Assembly (NCBI RefSeq): GCF_014353015.1
Contig: NZ_CP060704.1
Span: forward strand, 4,241,001 to 4,305,000
Origin: Chitinimonas koreensis
Lineage (GTDB): Bacteria > Pseudomonadota > Gammaproteobacteria > Burkholderiales > Chitinimonadaceae
Direction of reading: 5' to 3'
Length of the DNA stretch: 64,000 nt
The position numbers were made by a program, and so were the translations under genes. Of the stretch, positions 56,517-64,000 are shown piece by piece. The notes under the pieces were generated by a model. That model was not told where the DNA came from. It did not search any database and was given only the letters and a program-made list of their open reading frames with translations. Position 1 is the first letter of the stretch, and every line of letters begins with the position of its first letter.

Positions 56517-57779
56517 ATGGCCTTCACGCCGGAAGAACTGCAGCAGCTGCAGGACCTGGTCGACGAGCGGGTCGAGGCACGCCGCGCCCCGTTCTCCGGC
56601 GAGGAATACCGCGCGCGCCTGGCGAGGCTTCGGGCCGCGATGACGGCGGCCGGGGTCGACCTGGTGCTGCTGTCCTCGCCGGAATCGCAGTGCTGGCTGC
56701 ATGGCTACCAGGCGCGCTGGTACCGCACCGGTTCGAGCACGGCCTGGCCCCCGGTCAACTTCACGGCCGTCCACCGCGATCACGACCGCCTGATCGTGTT
56801 CGACACCCAGGACCATGCCCACCTGATCGCCTTCACCTCGATCGCCACCGACCTCCGGCACCCCGCAGGCGGCGACCCGGACCTGGACGGCGCGCATGCC
56901 TACGTGCTGGAGGCGCTCGCTGCCGAAACGCCGTCCTGGCTGAGCGGAACGGTGGGGATCGAAAAATGGTCGCCGCGGCAGAACGCGGCCACCACCGACA
57001 ACCTGGCGACGCAGTTGCAGCGCCGCGATCTGGCGGTGCGGGACGTCTCGGTCATGCTGCGCGCGCTGCAAAGCATCAAGTCCGACGAGGAGATCGCGCT
57101 GATCCGCGCGGCCTCGCTGATCCTCGACCGGGCCTATGCCAGGCTGGAACAGGTCCTGAAGCCCGGCATGACCGAGCGCCAGGTGTGGGCCCTGATGGAA
57201 ACCTACATGGCCGACGAAGGCGGCGAAACCAGTGCCTTGCACAACACCGTTTCGCGTACCCGCAACTACTGCCACGCGCTGTCCGGCGACCGGCCGATCG
57301 GCCAGGGCCAGTTGCTGCTCGACCCGTGCGCGGTGCTGCACCGCTACCACGCCAATACCGCGCGCCAGTTCTTCCTGGGGAAGGCGGTGCCGGACGCGCT
57401 GCAGCGGGCCAGCAGCGTCGCGGCCGGCGCGCTCGAAGTGCTGCTGGAGTTCGGCAAGGTCGGGGCGGCGTTCAGCAAGGTGAGCGACGAGCTGCAGCGG
57501 TATTACGAGCGCGAAGGGCTGTGGGGTATCCGCGACTGGATCGGCGGCTACCAGCTCGGCATCGCCTTCCCGCCCGACTGGGTGGGCGAGTTCACCTGGA
57601 GCGTCGAAGAGGACAGCGCCGACACGCGGATCATCGAGCACGGCCTGGTCACCAACTTCGAGAGCTTCGTCGGCGGCGCCGGCTTCATCGACACCATCGT
57701 CTTCCTCGACGAGGCGCGCGGCGGCACCCAGGTGCTGTCGGGCCGCCAGCGCGTGATCTGCCTGATCGACAACGAGTGA
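56517..57779 (+). CDS. Creatinase/ectoine-hydrolase-like M24 family protein, metal ligands not conserved
   Basis: 420-aa pita-bread-fold protein: N-terminal creatinase-type domain (VLLSSPESQCWLHGYQARWYRTGSS) and C-terminal M24 domain (LQSIKSDEEIALIRAASLILDRAYARL; ~residues 185-415). In metallopeptidases the centre reads D-x-G...D-x-T; here LLDPCAVLHRYHANTARQF (~267-285) keeps only the first Asp, and the usual GHGIG is GYQLGIAFPPDW (~344). This is the pattern of creatinase and ectoine hydrolase DoeA, which act on C-N bonds without a dinuclear metal site. Linked to acetylpolyamine amidohydrolase and PotF-like genes (8-bp gap), so an N-substituted polyamine or guanidino compound is a reasonable substrate guess. 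Ribosome site TAGGGA. Confidence 0.88.
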   Translation: MAFTPEELQQLQDLVDERVEARRAPFSGEEYRARLARLRAAMTAAGVDLVLLSSPESQCWLHGYQARWYRTGSSTAWPPVNFTAVHRDHDRLIVFDTQDHAHLIAFTSIATDLRHPAGGDPDLDGAHAYVLEALAAETPSWLSGTVGIEKWSPRQNAATTDNLATQLQRRDLAVRDVSVMLRALQSIKSDEEIALIRAASLILDRAYARLEQVLKPGMTERQVWALMETYMADEGGETSALHNTVSRTRNYCHALSGDRPIGQGQLLLDPCAVLHRYHANTARQFFLGKAVPDALQRASSVAAGALEVLLEFGKVGAAFSKVSDELQRYYEREGLWGIRDWIGGYQLGIAFPPDWVGEFTWSVEEDSADTRIIEHGLVTNFESFVGGAGFIDTIVFLDEARGGTQVLSGRQRVICLIDNE

Positions 57780-57817
57780 CCCGACCGGCCGCGGCCGATG
57801 CGCTCGGCGTCGGCGCG

Positions 57818-57850
57818 GCGAAGGTGCCGGCGCTTTCACCGGCGCCTCGC
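57818..57850 (+). terminator. Hairpin after the polyamine cluster
   Basis: Arms GGTGCCGG and CCGGCGCC (one G-U pair) extended by imperfect GCGAA/CTCGC ends, 40 nt after the stop at 57779. No clear T-run follows. Confidence 0.35.
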
Positions 57851-57967
57851 CCGTCGGCCGCCGCCCGGCCGAATCCATCGTTTCTCCACGTTTGCTTCTT
57901 TATCATGCCGCACTGGCCGGCCAGGCCGGCGAAGAAGCCAAGATCAACACGCGGGACGGAGGACGCA

Positions 57968-59098
57968 ATGAACAGGCAACGATCGAAGACCATGGGTTCG
58001 CTGATGGTCATGGGCGGCTCGGGCGGCCGCAAGCCGAACGGCGGCGGCGACGGACCGATGGGCCACTACGCGCCGATCGCCTCGGGTCGGGTCGATATCG
58101 GCCTGAGCAAGGCGCAGATGGCGTCCTCGCAGCCGGTGCAGCTCTGGCGCAGCCAGGCCCGCAAGAAGGCCGCGATGATGGCCGACGTGCATCAGCAGTT
58201 GCAGCCGGTCGCCCAGCGATCGATGACCGCGGCCCGCCAGCGGCAGAGCGAGGCCGCCAGCATGCAGCAGAGCCTGGCCGGCAAGAGCGCCTTGCTCGGC
58301 AAGCTCAGGGAAAAGACCGCGCTGAAGAAGCTGGATCTCGACCGGCGGCACGGCGAGATGCTCGAGCGGATGGGCCGCGAAGCCAGCCACAGCAACTACG
58401 ACGAGCGCGACACCTATCTCTATCGCGAGCATTCGCTGCCCTACCTCGAAACCATGATGGTGCACCGCAGGGCCGGCAACGAGATGGGCGCGGCCTATCG
58501 CGCGAACGACCTCAGCAAGCCCTACAGCTTGGCGGTGCAGCACGGCCACGCCCACGGCAACAACCGCAACGCTCCGAATACGGTCGACTTCCAGGAGCTG
58601 CGCCGGACCAACGATGCCGACGAAATGCAGGGCATGGTGGTCACCCACAACCACCCGAGCAGCCAGCCGCTGTCCGATCCGGACGTGCTCACCAGCATGA
58701 GGTACGACCTCGCCCAGGTCCGCGCAGTCGGCAACAAGGGCGTCTTTTCCCTGAAGCGGCCGCAAAACGGCTGGAACTATGTAGCCCCCTTCGGCAACGG
58801 AACCAGCAGCCAGGCCCGGCTCGGCAGTCATATGGATGCGGCGACCCAACAGGACTTGCAGTCATCGCAGCGCAAGGAGGTCGAGAGGAAGCTGCGCCAT
58901 CAGGTCGAACCGAAAAGCGACGATCCCAAGATCGACAACCTTCTGCGCCTGCGACAGCATCACCAGGTCCGTCGTTTCGCCGCCGATATCGGCGCCACCT
59001 ACACCGCACCCCAACGCTACGTCGACGAGATGACTGCGCAGCTCGGCGTGGACTACCCGCTCAAGCAGGCGAATCAGCGCAGCAAGATCAACAAGTAA
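57968..59098 (+). CDS. Uncharacterised protein with a RadC/JAMM-like HNHP...S..D motif
   Basis: 376 aa from ATG 57968 (MNRQRSKTMGSLMVMGGSGG). I do not recognise a named family. N-terminal ~40 residues are Gly/Met-rich and disordered-looking; residues ~45-135 are Gln/Arg/Met-rich and helical (QPVQLWRSQARKKAAMMADVHQQ). Residues ~165-265 look like a compact domain with MVVTHNHPSSQPLSDPDV (His227, His229, Ser236, Asp239), close to the JAMM pattern HxHPx(n)SxxD of RadC and of MPN-type metalloenzymes, followed by LAQVRAVGNKGVFSLKRPQNGW as in JAB-like domains. A basic tail ends ANQRSKINK. No signal peptide or transmembrane segment. Single gene between the polyamine cluster and comF. A metalloprotease-like toxin/effector or peptide processor is possible; not demonstrated. 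Confidence 0.75.
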   Translation: MNRQRSKTMGSLMVMGGSGGRKPNGGGDGPMGHYAPIASGRVDIGLSKAQMASSQPVQLWRSQARKKAAMMADVHQQLQPVAQRSMTAARQRQSEAASMQQSLAGKSALLGKLREKTALKKLDLDRRHGEMLERMGREASHSNYDERDTYLYREHSLPYLETMMVHRRAGNEMGAAYRANDLSKPYSLAVQHGHAHGNNRNAPNTVDFQELRRTNDADEMQGMVVTHNHPSSQPLSDPDVLTSMRYDLAQVRAVGNKGVFSLKRPQNGWNYVAPFGNGTSSQARLGSHMDAATQQDLQSSQRKEVERKLRHQVEPKSDDPKIDNLLRLRQHHQVRRFAADIGATYTAPQRYVDEMTAQLGVDYPLKQANQRSKINK

Positions 59099-59105
59099 GG
59101 CCGTC

Positions 59106-59833
59106 GTGCGGTTGCCGAGCGTGGCGATGCCGGAAATCATGAATCGATCGAAGCGCGCCCGCCTGCTCGACCTTCTGCTGCCGCAAGCCTGCCTGCTGTG
59201 CGCGGCCGACGCGGCGGCGGACGGCTGGTGCGCCGGCTGCCGCGCCGAGCTGCCCTGGCTGACCACCTCGCGCTGCCCGGTCTGCGCGCTGCCGACGCCG
59301 CAGGGCGAACGCTGCGGCGCCTGCCTGCGATCGCCGCCGGCCTATGCCGCCACCGTCGCGGCCTGGGCCTACCGCTGGCCGCTCGACCGGCTGATCCCGC
59401 CTTCAAGTATGGCCACGACCTGGCCCTCGCCCATCCGCTGGCCGATGGCCTGGCCCGGGCCGCCGCCACGGCCGAACGGCCCGAGCTGCTGGTCGCCATG
59501 CCGCTGCATCCGGCCCGGCTGCGCGAGCGCGGCTTCAATCAATCGCAGTTGCTGGCGCAGCGGCTGGCGACCGCGCTGGGCTTGCCGCTGGATCGGCATG
59601 CCGTACGCCGGATCAAGGACACGCCGCCGCAGGCCAGCCTGCCGTGGGACGAACGCCGCCGCAGCATCCGCGGCGCCTTCGCAGTGGCGGACGGGCTGGC
59701 CGGCCGCCATGTCGCGCTGGTCGACGACGTGATGACCACCGGCGCCAGCCTCGACGAGCTGGCGCGCAGCCTGCTCGCGGCCGGCGCCGTGCGGGTCGAC
59801 TGCTGGGTGGCCGCACGGGCGCTACGCGACTGA
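59106..59833 (+). pseudogene. comF: ComF-family phosphoribosyltransferase-like protein, interrupted by one frameshift
   Basis: ComF homologue associated with DNA uptake/competence. The GTG at 59106 has AAGG 5 nt upstream; ATGs at 59127 and 59139 are alternatives. N-terminal zinc-ribbon cysteine pairs CLLC, CAGC, CPVC and CGAC lie in residues ~18-75, then a PRTase domain with AMPLHPARLRERGFNQSQLLAQ and the PRPP loop VALVDDVMTTGAS. After LDRLI the frame breaks at 59395-59400 (ATCCCGCC); one extra C or G restores PAFKYGHDLALAHPLADGLA. The restored protein would be about 242 aa. Probably a sequencing deletion. It follows the JAMM-like gene by 7 bp on the same strand. Confidence 0.87.
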
Positions 59834-59880
59834 GCGCCGGCCGCATCGGCTGCGCCGCCATCACGACGGCAAGCGCGCAA

Positions 59881-59943
59881 GCGCGGCTTCAGCCGCGAAA
59901 GCCATGGCGGCAAGGTCGCTTTCGAGGCTGAAGCCGCAACTAC
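59881..59943. repeat. REP-like palindromic element (copy 2, degenerate)
   Basis: GCGGCTTCAGCC at 59883-59894 pairs with GGCTGAAGCCGC at 59927-59938, with a second inner pair CGAAAGC/GCTTTCG. The right arm read on the minus strand is GTAGTTGCGGCTTCAGCC, clearly related to the REP at 14184-14250 but with substitutions. It lies between the convergent comF and nadC genes and may serve as their shared 3' end. Confidence 0.65.
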
Positions 59944-60015
59944 ATGGATCTGTCGAGGCCGGGCGCCATATCGTTCGGGCAGGCGCCCGCTCAAGCAGCC
60001 GGCCACCGCCCGAGC

Positions 60016-60861
60016 TCAATCGAAGGCGAAGCGCATCGACAGGTCGATCGCCTGCACGTCCTTGGTCAGCCGGCCGATCGAGATGCGGTCCACCCCGGTC
60101 TCGGCGATCGCGCGCACGGTCGCCAGCTCCACCCCGCCGCTCGCCTCGAGCTCGGCGCGGCCGGCGCTGCGGCGCACCGCCTCGCGCATGTCGTCGTGGC
60201 TCATGTTGTCGAGCAGGATCGCCGTGGCGCCGGCGGCCAGCGCCTGGTCGAGCTCGGCCAGGCTCTCCACCTCGATCTGGATGCTCACCCCGCTCGGCGC
60301 CAGCGCGCGCGCGGCCGCCATCACCGGGGCAATGCCGCCGGCCGCGGCGATGTGGTTCTCCTTGATCAGGATGCCGTCGTACAGCCCCATGCGCTGGTTC
60401 TGGCCGCCGCCGACGCGCACCGCGTACTTCAGCGCCAGCCGCAGGCCCGGCAGGGTCTTGCGGGTGTCGTGGACGCGGGCCGAGGTGCCCTCGACCGCCT
60501 CGACGTAGCGCCGGGTGGTGGTGGCGACCGCCGACAGCGTCTGCAGAAAGTTGAGCGCGCCGCGCTCGCCGGTCAGCAGCGCGCGCGCCAGGCCTTCGAT
60601 GCCGCACAGCACGGTGCCGGCCGCCACGGTTTCGCCCTCGGCCACGCGCCAGTCGACGCGCACCGCCGGATCGACCTGGCGGAAGCATTCGTCGAACCAG
60701 GCCTGGCCGCACACCACCGCCGCTTCGCGCGCGATCACGGTCGCGTGGCCGGGACGGTCGGCCGGGATCAGGCGGGCGCTCCAGTCGACGGCGCCGATGT
60801 CCTCGGCGAGCGAGGCGGCGACTTGCTGGGCGATCAGGTGGGCGGGCGGCAGCGGGATCAT
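60016..60861 (-). CDS. nadC: Nicotinate-nucleotide (quinolinate) pyrophosphorylase, carboxylating
   Basis: Makes nicotinate mononucleotide from quinolinate and PRPP in de novo NAD synthesis. 281 aa from ATG 60861 (MIPLPPAHLIAQQVAASLAEDIG), family size. Landmarks: ERGALNFLQTLSAVATTTRRYVE, the substrate-binding HDTRKTLPGLRLALKYAVRVGGG, ILIKENH, EVESLAEL, ILLDNMS and a C-terminal SGGV-type phosphate loop (ASGGVELATVRAIAETGVDRISIGRLT). Stands alone, without nadA/nadB. Confidence 0.96.
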   Translation of the reverse strand: MIPLPPAHLIAQQVAASLAEDIGAVDWSARLIPADRPGHATVIAREAAVVCGQAWFDECFRQVDPAVRVDWRVAEGETVAAGTVLCGIEGLARALLTGERGALNFLQTLSAVATTTRRYVEAVEGTSARVHDTRKTLPGLRLALKYAVRVGGGQNQRMGLYDGILIKENHIAAAGGIAPVMAAARALAPSGVSIQIEVESLAELDQALAAGATAILLDNMSHDDMREAVRRSAGRAELEASGGVELATVRAIAETGVDRISIGRLTKDVQAIDLSMRFAFD

Positions 60862-60906
60862 GGCGGGCGTCTCGTTGTTTTCGGGGGAGCCGCGATTGTA
60901 CCGCGC

Positions 60907-60937
60907 AATAAAAAGCGCCGATCCGGGGGATCGGCGC
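60907..60937 (-). terminator. Intrinsic terminator upstream of nadC
   Basis: On the minus strand a perfect 10-bp stem (GCGCCGATCC / GGATCGGCGC) with a 3-nt loop is followed by TTTTTATT. It ends transcription coming from the pstS side, about 360 nt beyond the pstS stop and just before the nadC start. Confidence 0.85.
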
Positions 60938-61108
60938 GCGAGTCAACTGTTGTTCTGGGGAGAGCAAAGTTGTGGGCGCAGCATGCCCGCGGCGCCGGCC
61001 GGCTGCCGCTGCCATGCGACGAATGCCCGGCCGGACGGCCCGAATCGCGGCGAAACGCGATGAAATGCGCGGCGCGCGGCCTGTCATTAAGTGCTCACTG
61101 GCGTTGTA

Positions 61109-61261
61109 GCCTCGAGCGAAGCGAGGCTCGCTCTGGCCCACCCCACGAAGTCTCCGACTTCATGGGGACCCCGGCACGGCGAGGGCGGGGGAGTAGGAAT
61201 AAATCAGGGAAGGCCGGTGGTCGAGCTTGCATTGATCGCAAGCGCCCGGCTCCGCCGGGCG
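61109..61261. other. Consecutive hairpins in the pstS-nadC spacer
   Basis: The 434-bp spacer 60862-61295 has no gene but holds ordered dyads: 61109-61127 (GCCTCG/CGAGGC), 61141-61167 (12-bp arms CCCCACGAAGTC/GACTTCATGGGG, one G-U), 61225-61242 (GCTTGC/GCAAGC) and 61243-61261 (CGCCCGGC/GCCGGGCG). Together with the terminator at 60907-60937 this could be a long structured 3' UTR of pstS, a small RNA, or an intergenic repeat. Confidence 0.45.
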
Positions 61262-61295
61262 TTTCACCTCAGACCGAGCCGCAGCTCCGGGTGAT

Positions 61296-62372
61296 TCAAG
61301 CGCCGGCCTTGAAGCCGTACTGGCGACTCCACGCCTTGCGCACACCGATCTTCATCGACTCCGGCAGCGCCACGTAGCCGAGCTCGCGCAGCGCAGCGTC
61401 GCCGTTGCGATAGCCCCATAACAGGAAGTCCAGCGTCTTCAGCGCCTCCTTGCCGCGCGGCAGCAGCGCGAAGGTCGCGGTCGCCATCGGCCAGCCGGCG
61501 TAGGTGTCGCTGTCGGCCAGCACCAGGTAGAAATCCGGGTCGCCGGCGTACAGCAGCTTTTCCGCCTCGAACTGCGCCGCGGCCTGGATCGAGGCCGCGC
61601 TGGCCTTGACGAAGGTGCCGACGCGATTGGGCAGTTGCGCCACGTTGAGCTTGTCCTTCAGCGCGCGGCCGAATTCGACGTAACCGATCGAGCCCGGCAC
61701 CGCCCTGACCCGCTCGACCACCCCGCCGCTGCCCTGGCCGCCGCTGCCGGCGAGCCCCGCCAGCTGCTTGCCCACGCCCGGCCCCTTCTTCCAGTCGGCC
61801 GAGCGCGCGGACAGGTAATAGCTGAACACGAAGGTCGAGCCCGAGGCGTCGGAGCGGAACACCGGCTTCACCGGCAGGTCCGGGATCTTCGGCGCGATCT
61901 CGTCGTTGAGGTTGAGGATGGCGGCGTCGGTCCAGCGCTTGATGCGGCCGGTGTAGATGCCGGCCAGGACGTCGGCGTTGAGCTTGAGCGCGCCGTCCGG
62001 CACGCCGGGCAGGTTCACCGCCGGCACGATCGCGCCCATCGCCACCGGGAACTGGCGCAGGCCCTTCTCGTCGAGCTCGGCGCGTTTGAGCGGCTCGTCC
62101 GAGCCGCCGAAGTCGACCTGCTTGGCCGCGATGCGCTTGACGCCCTCGCCCGAGCCCACGCCGGCGTAAGCCACCTCGGCGCCGCCCTGCTGGCGGTAGA
62201 GCTCGCCCCAGCGCTGGTACAGCGGTTCGGCGAAGGTCGAGCCGGCGCCGCTGAGCGAGGCCGCCAGCAGGCTCGGCGCCAGCATCGCAGCCAAGGCGGC
62301 CAGCACGGGCCGGCGGAGAATATATTGCAATGCAACAAACGACGGCCGCGACGCGGCGGAATGGCAATTCAT
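61296..62372 (-). CDS. pstS: Periplasmic phosphate-binding protein
   Basis: Binds inorganic phosphate for high-affinity Pst uptake. 358 aa from ATG 62372 (MNCHSAASRPSFVALQYILRRPVLAALAAMLAPSLLAAS, signal peptide), with AGGA 10 nt upstream. PstS phosphate-contact motifs: LSGAGSTFAEPLY (~40-52), VDFGGSDEPL, RSDASGSTFVFSYYLS and SGGVVERVRAVPGSIGYVEF. No pstCAB or phoU is adjacent, so it is a solitary copy in this window. The upstream neighbour is the Mth938-domain gene, 104 bp away on the same strand. Confidence 0.94.
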   Translation of the reverse strand: MNCHSAASRPSFVALQYILRRPVLAALAAMLAPSLLAASLSGAGSTFAEPLYQRWGELYRQQGGAEVAYAGVGSGEGVKRIAAKQVDFGGSDEPLKRAELDEKGLRQFPVAMGAIVPAVNLPGVPDGALKLNADVLAGIYTGRIKRWTDAAILNLNDEIAPKIPDLPVKPVFRSDASGSTFVFSYYLSARSADWKKGPGVGKQLAGLAGSGGQGSGGVVERVRAVPGSIGYVEFGRALKDKLNVAQLPNRVGTFVKASAASIQAAAQFEAEKLLYAGDPDFYLVLADSDTYAGWPMATATFALLPRGKEALKTLDFLLWGYRNGDAALRELGYVALPESMKIGVRKAWSRQYGFKAGA

Positions 62373-62476
62373 CGCGTTGGATTCCTGGTTCGTTCCGGAA
62401 TGATTTGAAGTAAAGACGGCTTGCCGCCCCGGCAGCGTGCAGGGCGACGACCGGATCGACGCGGAAGCGGCCGGCC

Positions 62477-62845
62477 TCAGCCGAACAGCACCGCGGCGAC
62501 CACCCGGCGGTCTTCCGCCACCAGGATGTTGAAGGTGCGGCACAGCGCCGACAGGTCCATCGCGTCGACGCCGACGTGGGCCGCCATCAGCGCGCGGGTC
62601 AGGCGCGGATGCGGGAACTGCAGCCTGCTGCCGGTGCCGAGCAGCACCACCTCGGGCTGCAGCGCCAGCAGCGCGGCGAAGTCGTCCTCGCTCAGCTCGG
62701 CGAAGCTGGCCGGCCGCCACGGCTCGATCGAGGTCGGCGCCACGATCAGGCTGCCCTCGTGGCGCTGCTGGTTGATCGAGACGTGATCGGCGCCGTAGCC
62801 GGTGAAGACATTGAGGTGGGTCGGCGCGTGGGCGTGCAGTTTCAT
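62477..62845 (-). CDS. Mth938-like domain (NDUFAF3/DUF498) protein
   Basis: 122 aa from ATG 62845 (MKLHAHAPTHLNVFTGYGAD); a longer in-frame start at 62941 is disfavoured. Family landmarks: INQQRHEGSLIVAPT, EVVLLGTGSRLQFPHP, GVDAMDLSALCRTFNILVAEDRRVVAAVL. Members are small cytosolic proteins of unclear biochemical role; the mitochondrial relative NDUFAF3 assists complex I assembly. Divergent from alaA. No strong ribosome site is visible. Confidence 0.87.
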   Translation of the reverse strand: MKLHAHAPTHLNVFTGYGADHVSINQQRHEGSLIVAPTSIEPWRPASFAELSEDDFAALLALQPEVVLLGTGSRLQFPHPRLTRALMAAHVGVDAMDLSALCRTFNILVAEDRRVVAAVLFG

Positions 62846-62991
62846 GAGGTGGGTGACTGGGGCGACAAGGGGTCGAAGCCGCCATTTTACCCGCCGCGGC
62901 AGGGAATAAAGCCGTGTCCCAAAGCGAATATTGCGGTGCAAGAAACTTTGCTACCATCGTCCGCTCCCCTCGACACCCCCGATTGCCCACG

Positions 62992-64000
62992 ATGCGCGCC
63001 GTCAAGAAAAGCCAGAAGCTCGACAAGGTCTGCTACGAGATCCGCGGTCCGGCCCTGGCCCGCGCCAAGCAGATGGAAGAAGACGGCCAGCGCATCATCA
63101 AGCTCAATATCGGCAACCTGGCGGTGTTCGGCTTCGAGCCGCCCGAGGAGATCGTCCACGACGTGATCCTCAACCTGCCGCACGCCGGCGGCTACGCCGA
63201 TTCCAAGGGCCTGTTCTCGGCGCGCAAGGCGGTGATGCACTACGCCCAGCAGAAGGGCATCAAGGGCGTCGGCATCGAGGACATCTACATCGGCAACGGC
63301 GTGTCCGAGCTGATCCTCTTGAGCATGAACGCGCTCCTGGACAACGGCGACGAGGTGCTGGTGCCGGCGCCGGACTACCCGCTGTGGACCGCCGCCATCT
63401 CGCTGTCGGGCGGCACCGCGCGCCACTACCTGTGCGACGAAGCCAACGGCTGGCTGCCCGACCTCGACGACATCCGCTCCAAGATCACCGAGCGCACCCG
63501 CGCCATCGTGGTGATCAACCCGAACAACCCGACCGGCGCGCTCTACCCCGACGACCTCTTGCGCGGCATCCTGCAGATCGCCCGCGAGCACGAGCTGATC
63601 GTCTACGCCGACGAGATCTACGACAAGACGCTGTACGACGGCCACAGCCACACCAGCCTCGCCTCGCTGGCCGAGGACGTGTTCTGCGTCACCTTCAACG
63701 GCCTGTCGAAGAACTACCGCGCCTGCGGCTACCGCGCCGGCTGGATGGTCCTCTCGGGTGACAAGCGCCATGCCCAGGACTACATCGACGGCCTCAACAT
63801 CGTCGCCTCGATGCGGCTGTGCGCCAACGTGCCGAGCCAGCACGCGATCCAGACCGCGCTCGGCGGCTACCAGAGCATCGCCGAGCTGGTGGCGCCCAAC
63901 GGCCGGCTGACGCGCCAGCGCGACCTGGCCTGGGCGCGGCTGACCGCCATCCCCGGCGTCAGCTGCGTCAAGCCCAAGGGCGCGCTCTACCTGTTCCCGC
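62992..64000 (+). CDS. alaA: Glutamate-pyruvate aminotransferase AlaA (3' end beyond window)
   Basis: PLP-dependent fold-type I aminotransferase making alanine from pyruvate and glutamate. ATG 62992 (MRAVKKSQKLDKVCYEIRGP); 336 codons are visible and the frame is open at the right edge, about 70 residues short of the ~405-aa family size. It matches E. coli AlaA closely throughout: LNIGNLAVFGFEPPEEI, EDIYIGNGVSELI, LVPAPDYPLWTAA, INPNNPTGALY, ADEIYDKTLYD, the PLP lysine in FNGLSKNYR (Lys240), ASMRLCANVPSQHAIQTALGGYQSI. In many beta- and gammaproteobacteria it precedes hom/thrC; that cannot be checked here. Confidence 0.95.
   Translation, partial: MRAVKKSQKLDKVCYEIRGPALARAKQMEEDGQRIIKLNIGNLAVFGFEPPEEIVHDVILNLPHAGGYADSKGLFSARKAVMHYAQQKGIKGVGIEDIYIGNGVSELILLSMNALLDNGDEVLVPAPDYPLWTAAISLSGGTARHYLCDEANGWLPDLDDIRSKITERTRAIVVINPNNPTGALYPDDLLRGILQIAREHELIVYADEIYDKTLYDGHSHTSLASLAEDVFCVTFNGLSKNYRACGYRAGWMVLSGDKRHAQDYIDGLNIVASMRLCANVPSQHAIQTALGGYQSIAELVAPNGRLTRQRDLAWARLTAIPGVSCVKPKGALYLFP

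Overview
This is a GC-rich (roughly two thirds G+C) chromosomal window from a free-living or host-associated proteobacterium, most likely a betaproteobacterium. The hints are a BPSS1780-type membrane protein, an Lrp regulator divergent from PutA, an E. coli-like AlaA, and housekeeping genes bioB, nadC, comF and pstS with betaproteobacterial-style composition. The taxonomic call is an inference from gene content only. I see no rRNA, tRNA, CRISPR array, transposase or prophage.

Layout. 1-9.9 kb: two minus-strand RTX (calcium-binding nonapeptide) giant secreted proteins. The left one runs off the window edge and carries two frameshifts. The right one (2118 aa) combines long near-identical tandem modules, a seven-fold GGW-repeat domain and a C-terminal type I secretion region. 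10.3-14.1 kb: putA and a divergent Lrp/AsnC regulator. 14.2-16.3 kb: a REP-like repeat, a chemoreceptor and a small acidic protein. 16.6-21.6 kb: a starch module (secreted CBM20 alpha-amylase, lipoprotein pullulanase). 22-24.1 kb: a BPSS1780-like membrane protein (frameshifted) and bioB. 24.6-28.2 kb: D-galactose to D-galactonate to pyruvate/GAP genes (dgoA, dgoD, dgoK and a short-chain dehydrogenase). 28.3-37.0 kb: a minus-strand TonB receptor-GH109-GH3-GH35 operon. 37.7-40.8 kb: a second, paralogous TonB receptor. 41.2-48.3 kb: a GH31 enzyme followed by AraFGH-type sugar ABC transporter genes (araF and araH each frameshifted). 48.7-54.2 kb: the divergent agaS-agaK-agaZ-agaR-agaA operon for N-acetylgalactosamine/galactosamine. 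54.3-57.8 kb: a polyamine cluster (acetylpolyamine amidohydrolase, PotF-like binding protein, creatinase-fold protein). 58-64 kb: an orphan protein with a RadC/JAMM-like HNHP...S..D motif, comF (frameshifted), nadC, pstS, a Mth938-domain protein and alaA (cut by the right edge).

The central 24.6-54.2 kb reads as one functional unit. Outer-membrane receptors would import glycan fragments. GH35 beta-galactosidase would remove galactose, and GH109 plus a GH31 with alpha-N-acetylgalactosaminidase-like motifs would remove GalNAc. An AraFGH-type transporter would import galactose-like sugar, the dgo genes would burn galactose by the De Ley-Doudoroff route, and the aga genes would burn GalNAc. Together this fits mucin-type O-glycan (Gal-GalNAc-peptide) use. 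Recurrent pyrimidine-rich CTTTC/TTTC repeats lie in the promoter regions of the aga, GH31 and both receptor units and are plausible AgaR operators.

Sequence quality note: six separate places show a single missing G/C, mostly in short G/C runs, each breaking an otherwise intact conserved protein. Systematic sequencing indels are a likely cause, so the 'pseudogene' calls here describe the sequence as given, not necessarily the biology.
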